A DNA stretch of 35,343 nt from Actinomycetota bacterium (GTDB lineage: Bacteria; Actinomycetota; Acidimicrobiia; Acidimicrobiales; JAHWLA01): the NCBI GenBank assembly GCA_019347595.1, contig JAHWLA010000002.1:1-35343 (forward strand), written 5' to 3'. The position numbers and the translations under genes were made by a program. Under the pieces are notes generated by a model. That model was not told the origin of the DNA, searched no databases, and saw only the letters and a program-made list of their open reading frames with translations. Positions 1 through 8,118 of this stretch are shown piece by piece. How positions within the stretch are numbered: the first letter of the stretch is position 1; every line of letters begins with the position of its first letter.

Positions 1-139
1 CGTCGAGCCTCGCGGACCGGGCGTCGAGGGAGTCGATCTCGGGCCCGGCGGCCACGGGAGGGCCGAACGACTCGGGCAGGAAGTCGGCTTGGCGCTGTTC
101 GAGACCCTCGCCGTCTCGCTCCTCCACCGTGCTAGCCAC
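1..139 (-). CDS. N-terminal part of a gene downstream of the LivHM permease (runs off the window)
   Basis: The frame is open from a GTG at 139 to the window edge, giving 46 codons that begin V-A-S-T-V-E-E-R-D-G. A strong GGAGG lies 6 nt before the GTG, and the start overlaps the stop of the LivH-LivM gene by 8 nt, so the two are probably translationally coupled. The visible part is acidic and low in complexity, and no domain can be recognised. By operon logic it should be another part of the branched-chain-type ABC transporter, such as a LivG/LivF ATPase with an N-terminal extension, but that is only inferred from position. Confidence 0.6.
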   Translation of the reverse strand, partial: MASTVEERDGEGLEQRQADFLPESFGPPVAAGPEIDSLDARSARLD

Positions 140-2450
140 GAGCAGCCTCCGTTCGCCCGACGCGCTCGTTGCCACCGTCCTCGCGGCCGTACCGGTCGAG
201 AGCCCACTGGTGCTCCAGCCGGTACAGCAAGGAGGACGACGTGGCGGCGGCGGCGGGCCCCCGCTTTTCGTCCAGGTGCACGCGGTCGAGCGCCCGTCGG
301 CTCACCCCTTCTCCCATCAAGGACGGGACCGGTATCCGCAGTCGGACTGCCAGCCGCCGTAGCGCGCTGTCGCGCATGTCGTAGAAGACCTGCGCCAGGC
401 CGCCCGGCGCCGCGAACAGGAGGAGCAGCGCACCGGTCCCTGCACCGGTGTACCGGATGAGCGGGTTGGTGCCGAGCAGGGTGAGCAGGCCCATGTAGGT
501 GAACCCCAGCAACGGTCCCAGGATGCCGCCGAGGCCGCCGATGACGGCGAAGACGAACATCTCGATGCTGATGTCTGCCGTGAAGGACTGCGGCGTCACC
601 TCGCGCTGGTGGAAGGCGAACAGGCCGCCCGCGAAGGCAGCCAGGAAGCCTGCTACCGCGAAGGCGGTCAGACGAGCACGCAGCGGGTTGATGCCGAACG
701 ACTGGGCTGCCGCCTCGTTCGCTCGAAGCCCGATGAGCACCCGCCCCGATCGGCTGCGCCGGAGACCGACGACCGCGGCGCAACAGACGGCAACCATCAC
801 CAACGTGAAGTAGTAGAAGACTCGCGAGTCGTCGAAGTCCATCCCGAGCACGGCCGGTCGCTCGATCGACTCGGGGAGCCACCCGCCCAGGTAACGGTCG
901 TCGACGAAGAGGGCCCGGGCGCTGACGGCGAATGCGAGCGTCGAGATGGCGAGGTTGAGCCCGTGGAGCTTCAGGGCGGGGACGCCGACGACGACCGACG
1001 CCGCCGCCCCGACGGCGCCGCCGAGGAGGAGGGCGAGAGGAAACGGCAGGTTCGACACCGCGGCGGCCCATGCGCCGATCGCCGCGAAGCCGAATTGCCC
1101 GAGGCTCACCTGCCCGGCCCACCCGGTGAGGATGAGGATCGACAGGCCCACGATCGAGTAGATGGCGAAGACGGTGACGAGCGTGGTGGTGGACGACGAC
1201 AGCGCCCACGGGAGCCCGGCCAGGACGGCGACCGCCACGATGGCGCCGCCGCGCATCCACGTCCTGACCTGCGGCAGCACACGCAGCTCGTGCGGAATGG
1301 GACGGACCTCGCGCGTGACTTCGTAGCCCGACGCGTCCTCGCGGTGGGCGCGCGATTCCTTTGCTCGCTGCAACAGCAGGAGCCCGCCGATCAGGAACAC
1401 GAGGGCGGCGTCGAGCGGCGTGGTGGAGGCGAACGCGTACTGGACGGCGGCGCGCAGCACGCCGAGCGCGACGGCGGCCGCGGCAACCATGGGGAGACTG
1501 TGGAATCGGGCCATGACGGCAACGGCGAGAATCACCGTGAGTGTGCCTGCCGGGATCGCGATGGTGTTGGTTTCCGGTCGTACGCTGCTCCCGAACGCAC
1601 CCAAGACACCCGCCACACCTCCGAGGAGGCCGGCCAGCAGCCATACCCGGCTGGTGACCCCCTGCACGTCGACACCGAGCGTCTGCGCTCGGGCGGGGTT
1701 CTCGGCGGCAGCTCGGATGGCGATGCCCGTGCGGCTGTGGCGGAAGTAGAGCGTCACCCCTACCACGGCGCCGGCCGCCGCCACGATCAGGAGGACGTCG
1801 GCGAGGCGGAGGGACGCGATCGGGTCCACCTGCCACACGAAGTCGCCGGGCGGCCGGGTCGGCCGCCGGGCGATGCGTTGGAAGGCGGCGGGGTCCTCGG
1901 TGTTCGTCGGGATGAACAAGTTCTGTATCTGGCTGTGCATCCCTGCCAGCGCCTGTCCGACGAAGACGGTCACGAGCGTGAGCATGATCCGAGGCGAGCG
2001 CCGGAATCGGCGCAGGACGGTGAGGTACCCCGCCCACGACACGAGGGCCGTGAGCCCCACCGCGACGATGAGCGCCAGCGCGAAGTTGATGTTGCGCGCC
2101 ATGGCGCCCGGCTCACGGCTGACGCAACCGCACACGCTGCGCGTGACGTTGAGGAAGAACTGCCCCTGCACGAGCGCGGTGAACAGCACCGCCGCCACGC
2201 CGGCGAGTTGGAGCTGCGCGAAGTTGACGAACTTGTTCGCCCGGTACACCAGCACCACGGCGGCGGCGTGGAGCACGAGCGGCGCCGCCTCGGCGACGCC
2301 GAGGGCGTAGATCCCGAGTACGGGTCGACGCGGGAACAACTGGATCATCGCGAGCAGCGCCAGCATGGCGAGCAGCTCGTTGCGGAACTCCAGGTGGCGT
2401 CCCCAGGCGGGGACGGCCGGCAATCGCACGCGCGTCGCGGGCGCCGTCAT
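132..2450 (-). CDS. Fused LivH-LivM-type ABC transporter permease
   Basis: A 772-aa inner-membrane protein in which the two permeases of the HAAT (branched-chain amino-acid type) ABC family are joined in one chain. The N-terminal half has the LivH-type cytoplasmic loop (R-A-A-A-E-N-P near A-Q-T-L-G-V-D-V). The C-terminal half has the LivM-type loop (S-G-R-V-L-I-G-L-R-A-N-E-A-A-A followed by F-G-I-N). Each half carries many hydrophobic segments; separate LivH and LivM are usually about 300 aa each. The ATG at 2450 is chosen because GGGGAG lies 7 nt upstream; the frame extends further but without a ribosome site. It lies in a - strand operon after thioredoxin and GntR genes and diverges from the hut genes, so histidine, urocanate or a related solute is a plausible substrate (inference). 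No substrate-binding protein is in the window. Confidence 0.88.
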   Translation of the reverse strand: MTAPATRVRLPAVPAWGRHLEFRNELLAMLALLAMIQLFPRRPVLGIYALGVAEAAPLVLHAAAVVLVYRANKFVNFAQLQLAGVAAVLFTALVQGQFFLNVTRSVCGCVSREPGAMARNINFALALIVAVGLTALVSWAGYLTVLRRFRRSPRIMLTLVTVFVGQALAGMHSQIQNLFIPTNTEDPAAFQRIARRPTRPPGDFVWQVDPIASLRLADVLLIVAAAGAVVGVTLYFRHSRTGIAIRAAAENPARAQTLGVDVQGVTSRVWLLAGLLGGVAGVLGAFGSSVRPETNTIAIPAGTLTVILAVAVMARFHSLPMVAAAAVALGVLRAAVQYAFASTTPLDAALVFLIGGLLLLQRAKESRAHREDASGYEVTREVRPIPHELRVLPQVRTWMRGGAIVAVAVLAGLPWALSSSTTTLVTVFAIYSIVGLSILILTGWAGQVSLGQFGFAAIGAWAAAVSNLPFPLALLLGGAVGAAASVVVGVPALKLHGLNLAISTLAFAVSARALFVDDRYLGGWLPESIERPAVLGMDFDDSRVFYYFTLVMVAVCCAAVVGLRRSRSGRVLIGLRANEAAAQSFGINPLRARLTAFAVAGFLAAFAGGLFAFHQREVTPQSFTADISIEMFVFAVIGGLGGILGPLLGFTYMGLLTLLGTNPLIRYTGAGTGALLLLFAAPGGLAQVFYDMRDSALRRLAVRLRIPVPSLMGEGVSRRALDRVHLDEKRGPAAAATSSSLLYRLEHQWALDRYGREDGGNERVGRTEAARG

Positions 2451-2538
2451 GCGGTCGCTCCCCGCCGAACGACGGCGCACGCCGCGTGCACGCGGTCTCG
2501 CTGCGTCGAAACCCACCGGGTGCGGGGTCCTACCGTTC

Positions 2539-3237
2539 TCACTTCGCGGCCGAAATCCCGCTGTCGGCCGACATGACGGCCTCGCTCGAGAGCAGCGCGT
2601 TGAGCACCATCAACTGGCTCGAAGCCGCCTGCTCGCCTGCGATGCGCCGGGCGGCGCGGCCGTTGCCCGCTTTCACCGCGGCAAGCAGCTCCTGATGTTC
2701 GTGGACGATCTCGTCGCCTCTCGAGCGCAGGACGAGCCCGAGGTGGAACAACCGCTCGAGCTGCTCCAACACGTACTGCAACATGTCGGCGAGGGCTTCG
2801 TTGCCCCCGAGTTCGGCGAGGGCCACGTGGAAGCGGGTGTTCTCCTCCATGAAGCGCGTGATGCTCGCTCGGTCGCCGGCGTCGTACGTCTGTCTGCCGA
2901 GCTGCTCGAGCTCGATGAGGGCATCGAGGTCGAGCCGACGTTCGGCCGCCGACCCGGCGGCCTCGACCTCGAGCAAGGCGCGCAGTTGGAACAGGTCGCG
3001 AGCGCGCTTGATCGTCACCGGCGTGACGCGGTAGCCACAGCGGGCGGCCGCGTCGACAAGCCCCTCCTGACGGAGGCGGAGGAGCGCTTCGCGAACCGGC
3101 GTCTTCGACAATCCCAGCGATGCGGCCAATTCGCCTTCGGTGAAGGCGGCGCCGGGGGGGAGGTCGAGTTCGATCACCCGTCGCTTGATGGCGTCGTACG
3201 CCTCTCGCGTGCGGGTCGGTAGAAGGTGCGTGGACAA
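2539..3237 (-). CDS. GntR-family regulator with FCD (FadR-type) ligand domain
   Basis: A 232-aa transcription factor. Residues about 10-75 form the winged helix typical of GntR proteins (A-Y-D-A-I-K-R, then S-K-T-P-V-R-E-A-L-L-R-L). Residues about 90-220 form the all-helical FCD domain, which binds small carboxylic acids or metal in this family. One FCD metal-site histidine position near the C-terminus reads A-G-E-Q instead of the usual histidine, so metal binding may be altered. The start is a TTG at 3237 with AGGAG 5 nt upstream. It sits between the thioredoxin gene and the LivHM permease and diverges from hutH, so it is a good candidate regulator of the divergent hut/transport promoters. 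The effector is unknown. Confidence 0.9.
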   Translation of the reverse strand: MSTHLLPTRTREAYDAIKRRVIELDLPPGAAFTEGELAASLGLSKTPVREALLRLRQEGLVDAAARCGYRVTPVTIKRARDLFQLRALLEVEAAGSAAERRLDLDALIELEQLGRQTYDAGDRASITRFMEENTRFHVALAELGGNEALADMLQYVLEQLERLFHLGLVLRSRGDEIVHEHQELLAAVKAGNGRAARRIAGEQAASSQLMVLNALLSSEAVMSADSGISAAK

Positions 3238-3245
3238 GGTCGCTC

Positions 3246-3568
3246 CTACAGGAGGGGCAGCAGTATCGACATCAGGTCGTGCTTGCTTCGTGCGCCGGTC
3301 ACCTCGGCAAGAACCTCACGCCGCGGAACAGCACGGGGAGGGGAATGGCGCTCACCTTGTAGCGGAGCGCCACATCGGGCTCGGCGAGGATGTCGACCTT
3401 GCCGACGGCGAGCTTCTCGGCACGCGCCAACGCCACCTCTCCGAGGACGGGGTCCATGGCCTTGCACGGCCCGCACGACTCGGCCCGGACGTCGACGAGT
3501 ACGGGCGTGCCCGACTCGACGACCGGCTCGAAGTTGGCACTCGTCGGTACCTGACGTACGTCGCCCAT
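3246..3568 (-). pseudogene. Thioredoxin with a frameshift near its C-terminus
   Basis: From the ATG at 3568 (AAAGGG 6 nt upstream) the frame encodes a thioredoxin fold with the redox motif S-C-G-P-C-K and the cis-proline region S-A-I-P. It stops early at 3299 (89 aa), reading V-L-F-R-G-V-R-F-L-P-R. A one-base shift at about 3318-3322 instead gives R-E-V-L-A-E-V-T-G-A-R-S-K, the normal thioredoxin ending, and closes at TAG 3248-3246. A single missing G (GGCGTGAG for GGCGGTGAG) explains this and would restore a protein of about 107 aa, the usual size. The restored stop lies 8 nt before the GntR start. It could be a real mutation leaving the last strand and helix off, or an assembly error. Confidence 0.8.
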
Positions 3569-3598
3569 GGGCGCCCTTTCGTTGGCTGTGCCTCTGAG

Positions 3599-3626
3599 AT
3601 ATTAGAGGCGGGCTGTGTCGTGTCAA
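3599..3626 (-). promoter_or_regulatory. Promoter of the thioredoxin-GntR-LivHM operon
   Basis: On the - strand a perfect TTGACA (3626-3621) is followed after 16 nt by TAATAT (3604-3599), a sigma-70/HrdB-type promoter. Its predicted start leaves a short leader before the ATG at 3568. The region is strikingly AT-rich compared with the rest of the window. The -10 region includes AGATATTAG (3597-3605, + strand), repeated as AGATATCAG at the opposite promoter. Confidence 0.65.
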
Positions 3627-3650
3627 GCGCAGGACAAGGAAATTCTGGAT

Positions 3651-3678
3651 TTGACATCTCAATGACCGTTCTTAAGAT
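3651..3678 (+). promoter_or_regulatory. Promoter of the hutHUIG operon
   Basis: A perfect -35 TTGACA (3651-3656) is followed after 16 nt by TAAGAT (3673-3678). Transcription would begin near 3685, just before the GAGGAGG of hutH, so the leader is very short. The -35 lies in a small inverted repeat, TTGA-N4-TCAA (3651-3662), and AGATATCAG (3675-3683) overlaps the -10. These are candidate operator half-sites for a GntR regulator; that assignment is inference. Confidence 0.65.
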
Positions 3679-3699
3679 ATCAGCACACGAGGAGGCGGG

Positions 3700-5283
3700 A
3701 TGCGAGGCGTGGAGCAGGTAAGCCAAGATGGTCCGGCGTCGCGTTCCGCCGTCGGGCGCGTGGTGCTGGGCGCCGACGGCATCTCCCCGCAGGATGTCGT
3801 GGCCGTGGCACGCCACGGCGCGAGCACCACCTTGTCGACGTCGGCCCGCCAAGCCCTGGAGCGCGCACACCGCCAGGTGGCGGCAATGGCGGGGCGCCCG
3901 GACCCGGTGTACGGGGTTTCGACCGGGTTCGGTGCCTTGGCTGTCCGCCGCATTCCGGTCGAACGCCGCCGTGACCTCCAGCGGGCGCTGATCCGATCGC
4001 ACGCCGCCGGGATGGGACCGGCGATCGAAAACGAGGTCGTCCGGGCGATGATGCTGCTCCGCGCTCGCACGCTGGCGATGGGCCGTTCCGGTGTGAGGGT
4101 CGAGGTCGTGGAGTTGCTCCTCGCCATGCTCGGCGCGGGGATCACCCCGCTCGTGCCCGAGCATGGGTCGCTCGGGTGCAGCGGCGACCTCGCGCCGCTC
4201 GCCCACGTCGCCCTGGCCTTGCTCGGCGAGGGAGATGTCGAGGTCGACGGGGTGCACACGACGGCCGCCGAGGCGTTGGCCGCGGCCGGCCTCGAACCGC
4301 TGACGCTGGAGGAGAAGGAGGGGCTGGCGCTCGTCAACGGGACCGACGGGATGCTGGCGATGCTCGTTCTCGCGTGCACCGACATCGGCGCCGTCTTGCG
4401 CACGGCGGACGTGGCGGCGGCGATGAGCGTCGAGGCTCTCCTGGGCACTGCGGCGGCGTTCGCTCCCGACGTGCTCGGCCTGCGCCCGCACCCCGGTCAA
4501 CAGGCGAGCGGGGCGAACCTCGTTCGCCTGCTCGAGGGGTCGCCGATCGTCGCATCGCACCTCGACGGCGACGTCCGCGTCCAGGACGCGTACTCCCTCC
4601 GCTGCGCGCCGCAGGTGGCGGGGGCGGCGCGCGACACGCTCGACCACGCCCGACGGGTCGTCGACAGGGAGCTGCGGGCGACCATCGACAACCCGGTGAT
4701 CCTTCCGGATGGGCGGGTGGCGTCGAACGGGAACTTCCACGGCGCACCTCTTGCGCTGGCGTGCGACTTCCTCGCCATCGCCTTGGCCGACCTCGGCGCC
4801 ATGTCCGAGCGTCGCACCGACCGCCTCCTCGACCCCGCCCGCTCGCACGGGCTGCCGGCGTTCCTGGCCGACGACCCGGGCGTGGATTCCGGACTGATGA
4901 TCGCCCAGTACACCGCCGCCGCCCTGGTCGCGGAGAACCGGCGTCTGGCGGTGCCGGCCTCGGCCGACACCGTGCCGACGTCGGCCATGCAAGAGGACCA
5001 CGTGTCCATGGGGTGGGCCGCGGCGCGGAAGCTTCGCACGGTGATCGCCAACACCGTCAAGATCCTGGCCATCGAGGTGACGGCCGCCGGGCGCGCCATC
5101 GAACTGCGCCGCCCGCTCACCCCTGCACCGGCTAGCGCCGCCGTGCTCCGCCGACTGCGTGAAGACGTGCCGGGGCCTGGTATGGACCGCTATCTGGCGC
5201 CCGAGCTGGCGGCGGCGGAAGCCCTGGTGACGGGCGGCGGCCTCGTCCGCGCCGTCGAGGACGTCGTCGGGCCGCTCGCCTGA
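3700..5283 (+). CDS. hutH: Histidine ammonia-lyase
   Basis: A 527-aa cytoplasmic enzyme that removes ammonia from L-histidine to give urocanate, the first step of histidine use. The family's self-made electrophile (MIO) forms from an internal tripeptide. Here it is C160-S161-G162 in G-S-L-G-C-S-G-D-L-A-P-L-A-H, the Cys-Ser-Gly form rather than the commoner Ala-Ser-Gly. Further family signatures are Y-G-V-S-T-G-F-G near residue 70, N-G-N-F-H-G near residue 345, and Q-E-D-H-V-S near the C-terminus. The length is typical (about 510 aa). The ATG at 3700 is preceded by GAGGAGG at 5-nt spacing. It is the first gene of the hut operon, with hutU starting 17 nt after its stop. Confidence 0.96.
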   Translation: MRGVEQVSQDGPASRSAVGRVVLGADGISPQDVVAVARHGASTTLSTSARQALERAHRQVAAMAGRPDPVYGVSTGFGALAVRRIPVERRRDLQRALIRSHAAGMGPAIENEVVRAMMLLRARTLAMGRSGVRVEVVELLLAMLGAGITPLVPEHGSLGCSGDLAPLAHVALALLGEGDVEVDGVHTTAAEALAAAGLEPLTLEEKEGLALVNGTDGMLAMLVLACTDIGAVLRTADVAAAMSVEALLGTAAAFAPDVLGLRPHPGQQASGANLVRLLEGSPIVASHLDGDVRVQDAYSLRCAPQVAGAARDTLDHARRVVDRELRATIDNPVILPDGRVASNGNFHGAPLALACDFLAIALADLGAMSERRTDRLLDPARSHGLPAFLADDPGVDSGLMIAQYTAAALVAENRRLAVPASADTVPTSAMQEDHVSMGWAAARKLRTVIANTVKILAIEVTAAGRAIELRRPLTPAPASAAVLRRLREDVPGPGMDRYLAPELAAAEALVTGGGLVRAVEDVVGPLA

Positions 5284-5300
5284 CCAGAAGGAGGACTGCC

Positions 5301-6959
5301 GTGCCGGCACTACCGCCCGTCATCCGCGCCCCCCGCGGCCCGGAACGCCGCTGCAAGGGGTGGCCGCAGGAAGCCGCGCTGCGGATGCTTATGAACAACG
5401 TGGACCCCGACGTGGCGGAGAGGCCTGAGGATCTCGTGGTCTACGGGGGCACGGGGCGAGCGGCACGGACGTGGCCGGCCTTCCACGCCATCGTCCGCGC
5501 CCTCGAAGCCCTCGAGGGGGACGAGACGCTCGTCGTGCAATCGGGAAAGCCGGTGGCCGTCTTCCGCACCCACGAGTGGGCGCCGCGCGTGCTCATCGCC
5601 AACAGCAACCTCGTCCCCGACTGGGCGACGTGGCCCGAGTTCCGAAGGCTCGAAGCGCTGGGGCTGACGATGTACGGGCAGATGACGGCGGGGTCGTGGA
5701 TCTACATCGGCACGCAGGGGATCCTCCAGGGGACGTACGAGTGCTTCGGCGCCATCGCGGCCAAGCGCTTCGGCGGGAGCCTTCAGGGGACGCTCACCCT
5801 GACCGCCGGGCTCGGCGGCATGGGAGGCGCGCAACCGCTCGCTGTGACCATGAACGGCGGGGTAGCCATCTGCATCGAGGCCGATCCCGACCGCATCCGT
5901 CGTCGCCTCGAGACTCGGTATCTCGACGTGGCGGCCGACGATCTCGACGAGGCGCTGAAACTGGCGGACCACGCGGTCGCCACGCGGACACCGCTGTCCA
6001 TCGCCGTAGAGGGAAACGCAGCCGACATCGTGCCGCGGCTCGCCCGCCTCGGCGCACCGGTCGACATCGTGACGGACCAGACGCCCGCGCACGACCCGCT
6101 CTCGTACATTCCGGACGGCATGTCCCCGTCGGACGCCCGCGAGCTGCGCGAGCGCGACCCCGAGGGATACCTACGCCGGAGCCGGGACAGCATGGTCCGC
6201 CACTGCGCAGCCATGGTCGAATTCCACGACCGCGGCGTGGAGGTCTTCGACTACGGCAACGGCCTGCGCGCCGAGGCGCGGGCGGGCGGGCTGGACCGTG
6301 CCTTCGACTACCCCGGGTTCCTGCCCGCGTACATCAGGCCGCTGTTCTGCGAGGGACGCGGGCCGTTCCGATGGGTCGCGCTGTCGGGCGACCCTGCCGA
6401 CATCGCGGCGACCGACGAAGCGGTACTGGCGGAGTTCCCCGAGCACGAGTCCCTGGTGCGGTGGATCCGCATGGCTCGCGAGCGCGTGGCGTTCCAGGGG
6501 CTACCGGCGCGCATCTGCTGGCTCGGATACGGCGAACGCGACCGTATGGGTGCCGTCTTCAACGAGCTCGTGGCCTCCGGACGCGTGACGGCGCCGATCG
6601 TGATCGGGCGCGACCACCTCGATGCCGGCTCCGTGGCGTCGCCCTACCGGGAGACCGAGGCCATGCGCGACGGCAGCGACGCGATCGGCGACTGGCCGTT
6701 GCTGAACGCCATGCTGAACACGGCGTGCGGCGCCTCTTGGGTGAGCATCCACCACGGCGGCGGCGTCGGCATCGGCCGCTCCATCCATGCGGGCATGGTC
6801 GCCGTCGCCGACGGTACCGACCTGGCCGCCGAGAAGCTCGCCCGCGTCCTCGTGGCCGACCCCGGGATGGGGGTCGTGCGCCACGCCGACGCCGGCTACG
6901 ACGAGGCCGTCGACGTCGCAGAACGGCGCGGGGTCCACATGCCGATGCTCGATGGCTGA
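5301..6959 (+). CDS. hutU: Urocanate hydratase
   Basis: A 552-aa cytoplasmic enzyme that hydrates urocanate to 4-imidazolone-5-propionate using tightly bound NAD+ as an electrophile. The glycine-rich NAD-binding segment A-G-L-G-G-M-G-G-A-Q is at about residues 169-178. Other urocanase blocks are Y-G-G-T-G-R-A-A-R near residue 48 and S-I-H-H-G-G-G-V-G-I-G near residue 485. The length matches the family (about 550-560 aa). The start is GTG 5301 with AAGGAGG 6 nt upstream. Its end overlaps the hutI start by 8 nt (ATGGCTGA), so the two are coupled. Confidence 0.96.
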   Translation: MPALPPVIRAPRGPERRCKGWPQEAALRMLMNNVDPDVAERPEDLVVYGGTGRAARTWPAFHAIVRALEALEGDETLVVQSGKPVAVFRTHEWAPRVLIANSNLVPDWATWPEFRRLEALGLTMYGQMTAGSWIYIGTQGILQGTYECFGAIAAKRFGGSLQGTLTLTAGLGGMGGAQPLAVTMNGGVAICIEADPDRIRRRLETRYLDVAADDLDEALKLADHAVATRTPLSIAVEGNAADIVPRLARLGAPVDIVTDQTPAHDPLSYIPDGMSPSDARELRERDPEGYLRRSRDSMVRHCAAMVEFHDRGVEVFDYGNGLRAEARAGGLDRAFDYPGFLPAYIRPLFCEGRGPFRWVALSGDPADIAATDEAVLAEFPEHESLVRWIRMARERVAFQGLPARICWLGYGERDRMGAVFNELVASGRVTAPIVIGRDHLDAGSVASPYRETEAMRDGSDAIGDWPLLNAMLNTACGASWVSIHHGGGVGIGRSIHAGMVAVADGTDLAAEKLARVLVADPGMGVVRHADAGYDEAVDVAERRGVHMPMLDG

Positions 6960-8118
6960 CCTCCTCGTCCGTCGGGCGGGCGCGGTGTTCGGGCACTCGA
7001 CCACCGGACCAACCGCGATCGTCATCCGCAACGGACGCGTGGCTGCCGTCCTGCCCGACCGTGACGTCCCGTCGGGGCCGCTCATCCCGGAGCTCGACGC
7101 CGGGGGCCGAGTCGTCCTCCCCGGCTTCGTCGACAGCCATGCGCACCTCGTCTTCGCGGGCGATCGGCGGGCGGAGTTCGCCGCCCGTCTCGCCGGACAG
7201 CCCTACGAGGCGGGCGGCATCATGCAAACCGTGGAAGCCACGCGCGCTGCTTCCCTCGACGACCTGGTGGCCGGCGTCGTCGAGCGCGCCACTGCGTGCC
7301 TGCTCGACGGCACCACGACGGTGGAGGCGAAATCGGGCTACGCGCTCGACGTCGAGGGCGAGCGGCGGTCGCTCGAAGCGCTTCACCTGGCCGGGGCACG
7401 CGTTCCGGTCGACATCGTCCCGACGTTCCTGGGAGCACACTTGGCGCCGTACGACGGGTACGTGGACGAAGTGGTGCACGACATGCTCCCCGCGTGCGCG
7501 CCGTTGGCCCGGTTCTGCGACGCGTTCTGCGACGAGGGGGCGCTCTCCGTCGACGACGCCCGGCGCGTGCTGCGGGCCGGGTGCTCCTACGGCCTGCTCC
7601 CGCGGCTCCACGCCGAGGAGCTCGCCCACAGCGGCGGCGCTCGACTGGCCGCTGAGCTGCGGTGCGCCTCCGCCGACCACCTCGTCCATGCCGACGACGC
7701 CGATATCGCCGCCCTCGCCGCGGCAGGGGTGGTGGCCGTGCTCCTGCCCGCGACGTCGCATTGCGTGGGGATCGGCTACGCCCCCGCCCGGCGCTTCCTC
7801 GACGCCGGCGCCGTCGTCGCGCTCGCCACCGATTGCAACCCGGGGACGAGCTACACGACGTCGATGCCGTTCGTGATCGGCTTGGCGTGCATCGAGTACG
7901 GCCTCACGGTGGACGAGGCGATCAGGGCGGCGACGTGGGGCGGCGCCCAGTCCCTCCGGCTCGACGACATCGGGCAGCTCCACGTCGGCGCCCGCGGCGA
8001 CCTGGTGGTCCTCGACACCGACGACTGGGTCGACCTCGCCTATCGCCCGGGCTCGCACCTCGTCGCCGATGTCGTCAAGGACGGCGTCCACGTCGTGTGC
8101 GAAGGCCGCCTGCGATGA
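6952..8118 (+). CDS. hutI: Imidazolonepropionase
   Basis: A 388-aa metal-dependent amidohydrolase that opens the imidazolone ring of imidazolonepropionate to N-formimino-L-glutamate. The metal-binding H63-A-H65 lies in D-S-H-A-H-L-V-F-A-G. A later ligand histidine is in R-L-H-A-E-E near residue 220, and the catalytic aspartate is in A-T-D-C-N-P-G near residue 300, as expected for HutI. I chose the ATG at 6952 because it overlaps the hutU stop in the style of this operon; an upstream extension in the same frame only reads through hutU. Its stop overlaps the hutG start by 4 nt (ATGA). Confidence 0.95.
   Translation: MADLLVRRAGAVFGHSTTGPTAIVIRNGRVAAVLPDRDVPSGPLIPELDAGGRVVLPGFVDSHAHLVFAGDRRAEFAARLAGQPYEAGGIMQTVEATRAASLDDLVAGVVERATACLLDGTTTVEAKSGYALDVEGERRSLEALHLAGARVPVDIVPTFLGAHLAPYDGYVDEVVHDMLPACAPLARFCDAFCDEGALSVDDARRVLRAGCSYGLLPRLHAEELAHSGGARLAAELRCASADHLVHADDADIAALAAAGVVAVLLPATSHCVGIGYAPARRFLDAGAVVALATDCNPGTSYTTSMPFVIGLACIEYGLTVDEAIRAATWGGAQSLRLDDIGQLHVGARGDLVVLDTDDWVDLAYRPGSHLVADVVKDGVHVVCEGRLR

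Noticed and set aside
609..2576. Long open frame on the + strand opposite the LivHM permease
   Set aside because: It is the complement of a well-supported membrane protein. Its translation is Arg/Gly/Glu-rich low complexity, typical of antisense frames in high-GC DNA.
3352..5310. Long - strand frame opposite hutH
   Set aside because: hutH has all family motifs, a promoter and a ribosome site. The opposite frame has only Arg/His-rich sequence and merges into thioredoxin in the wrong frame.
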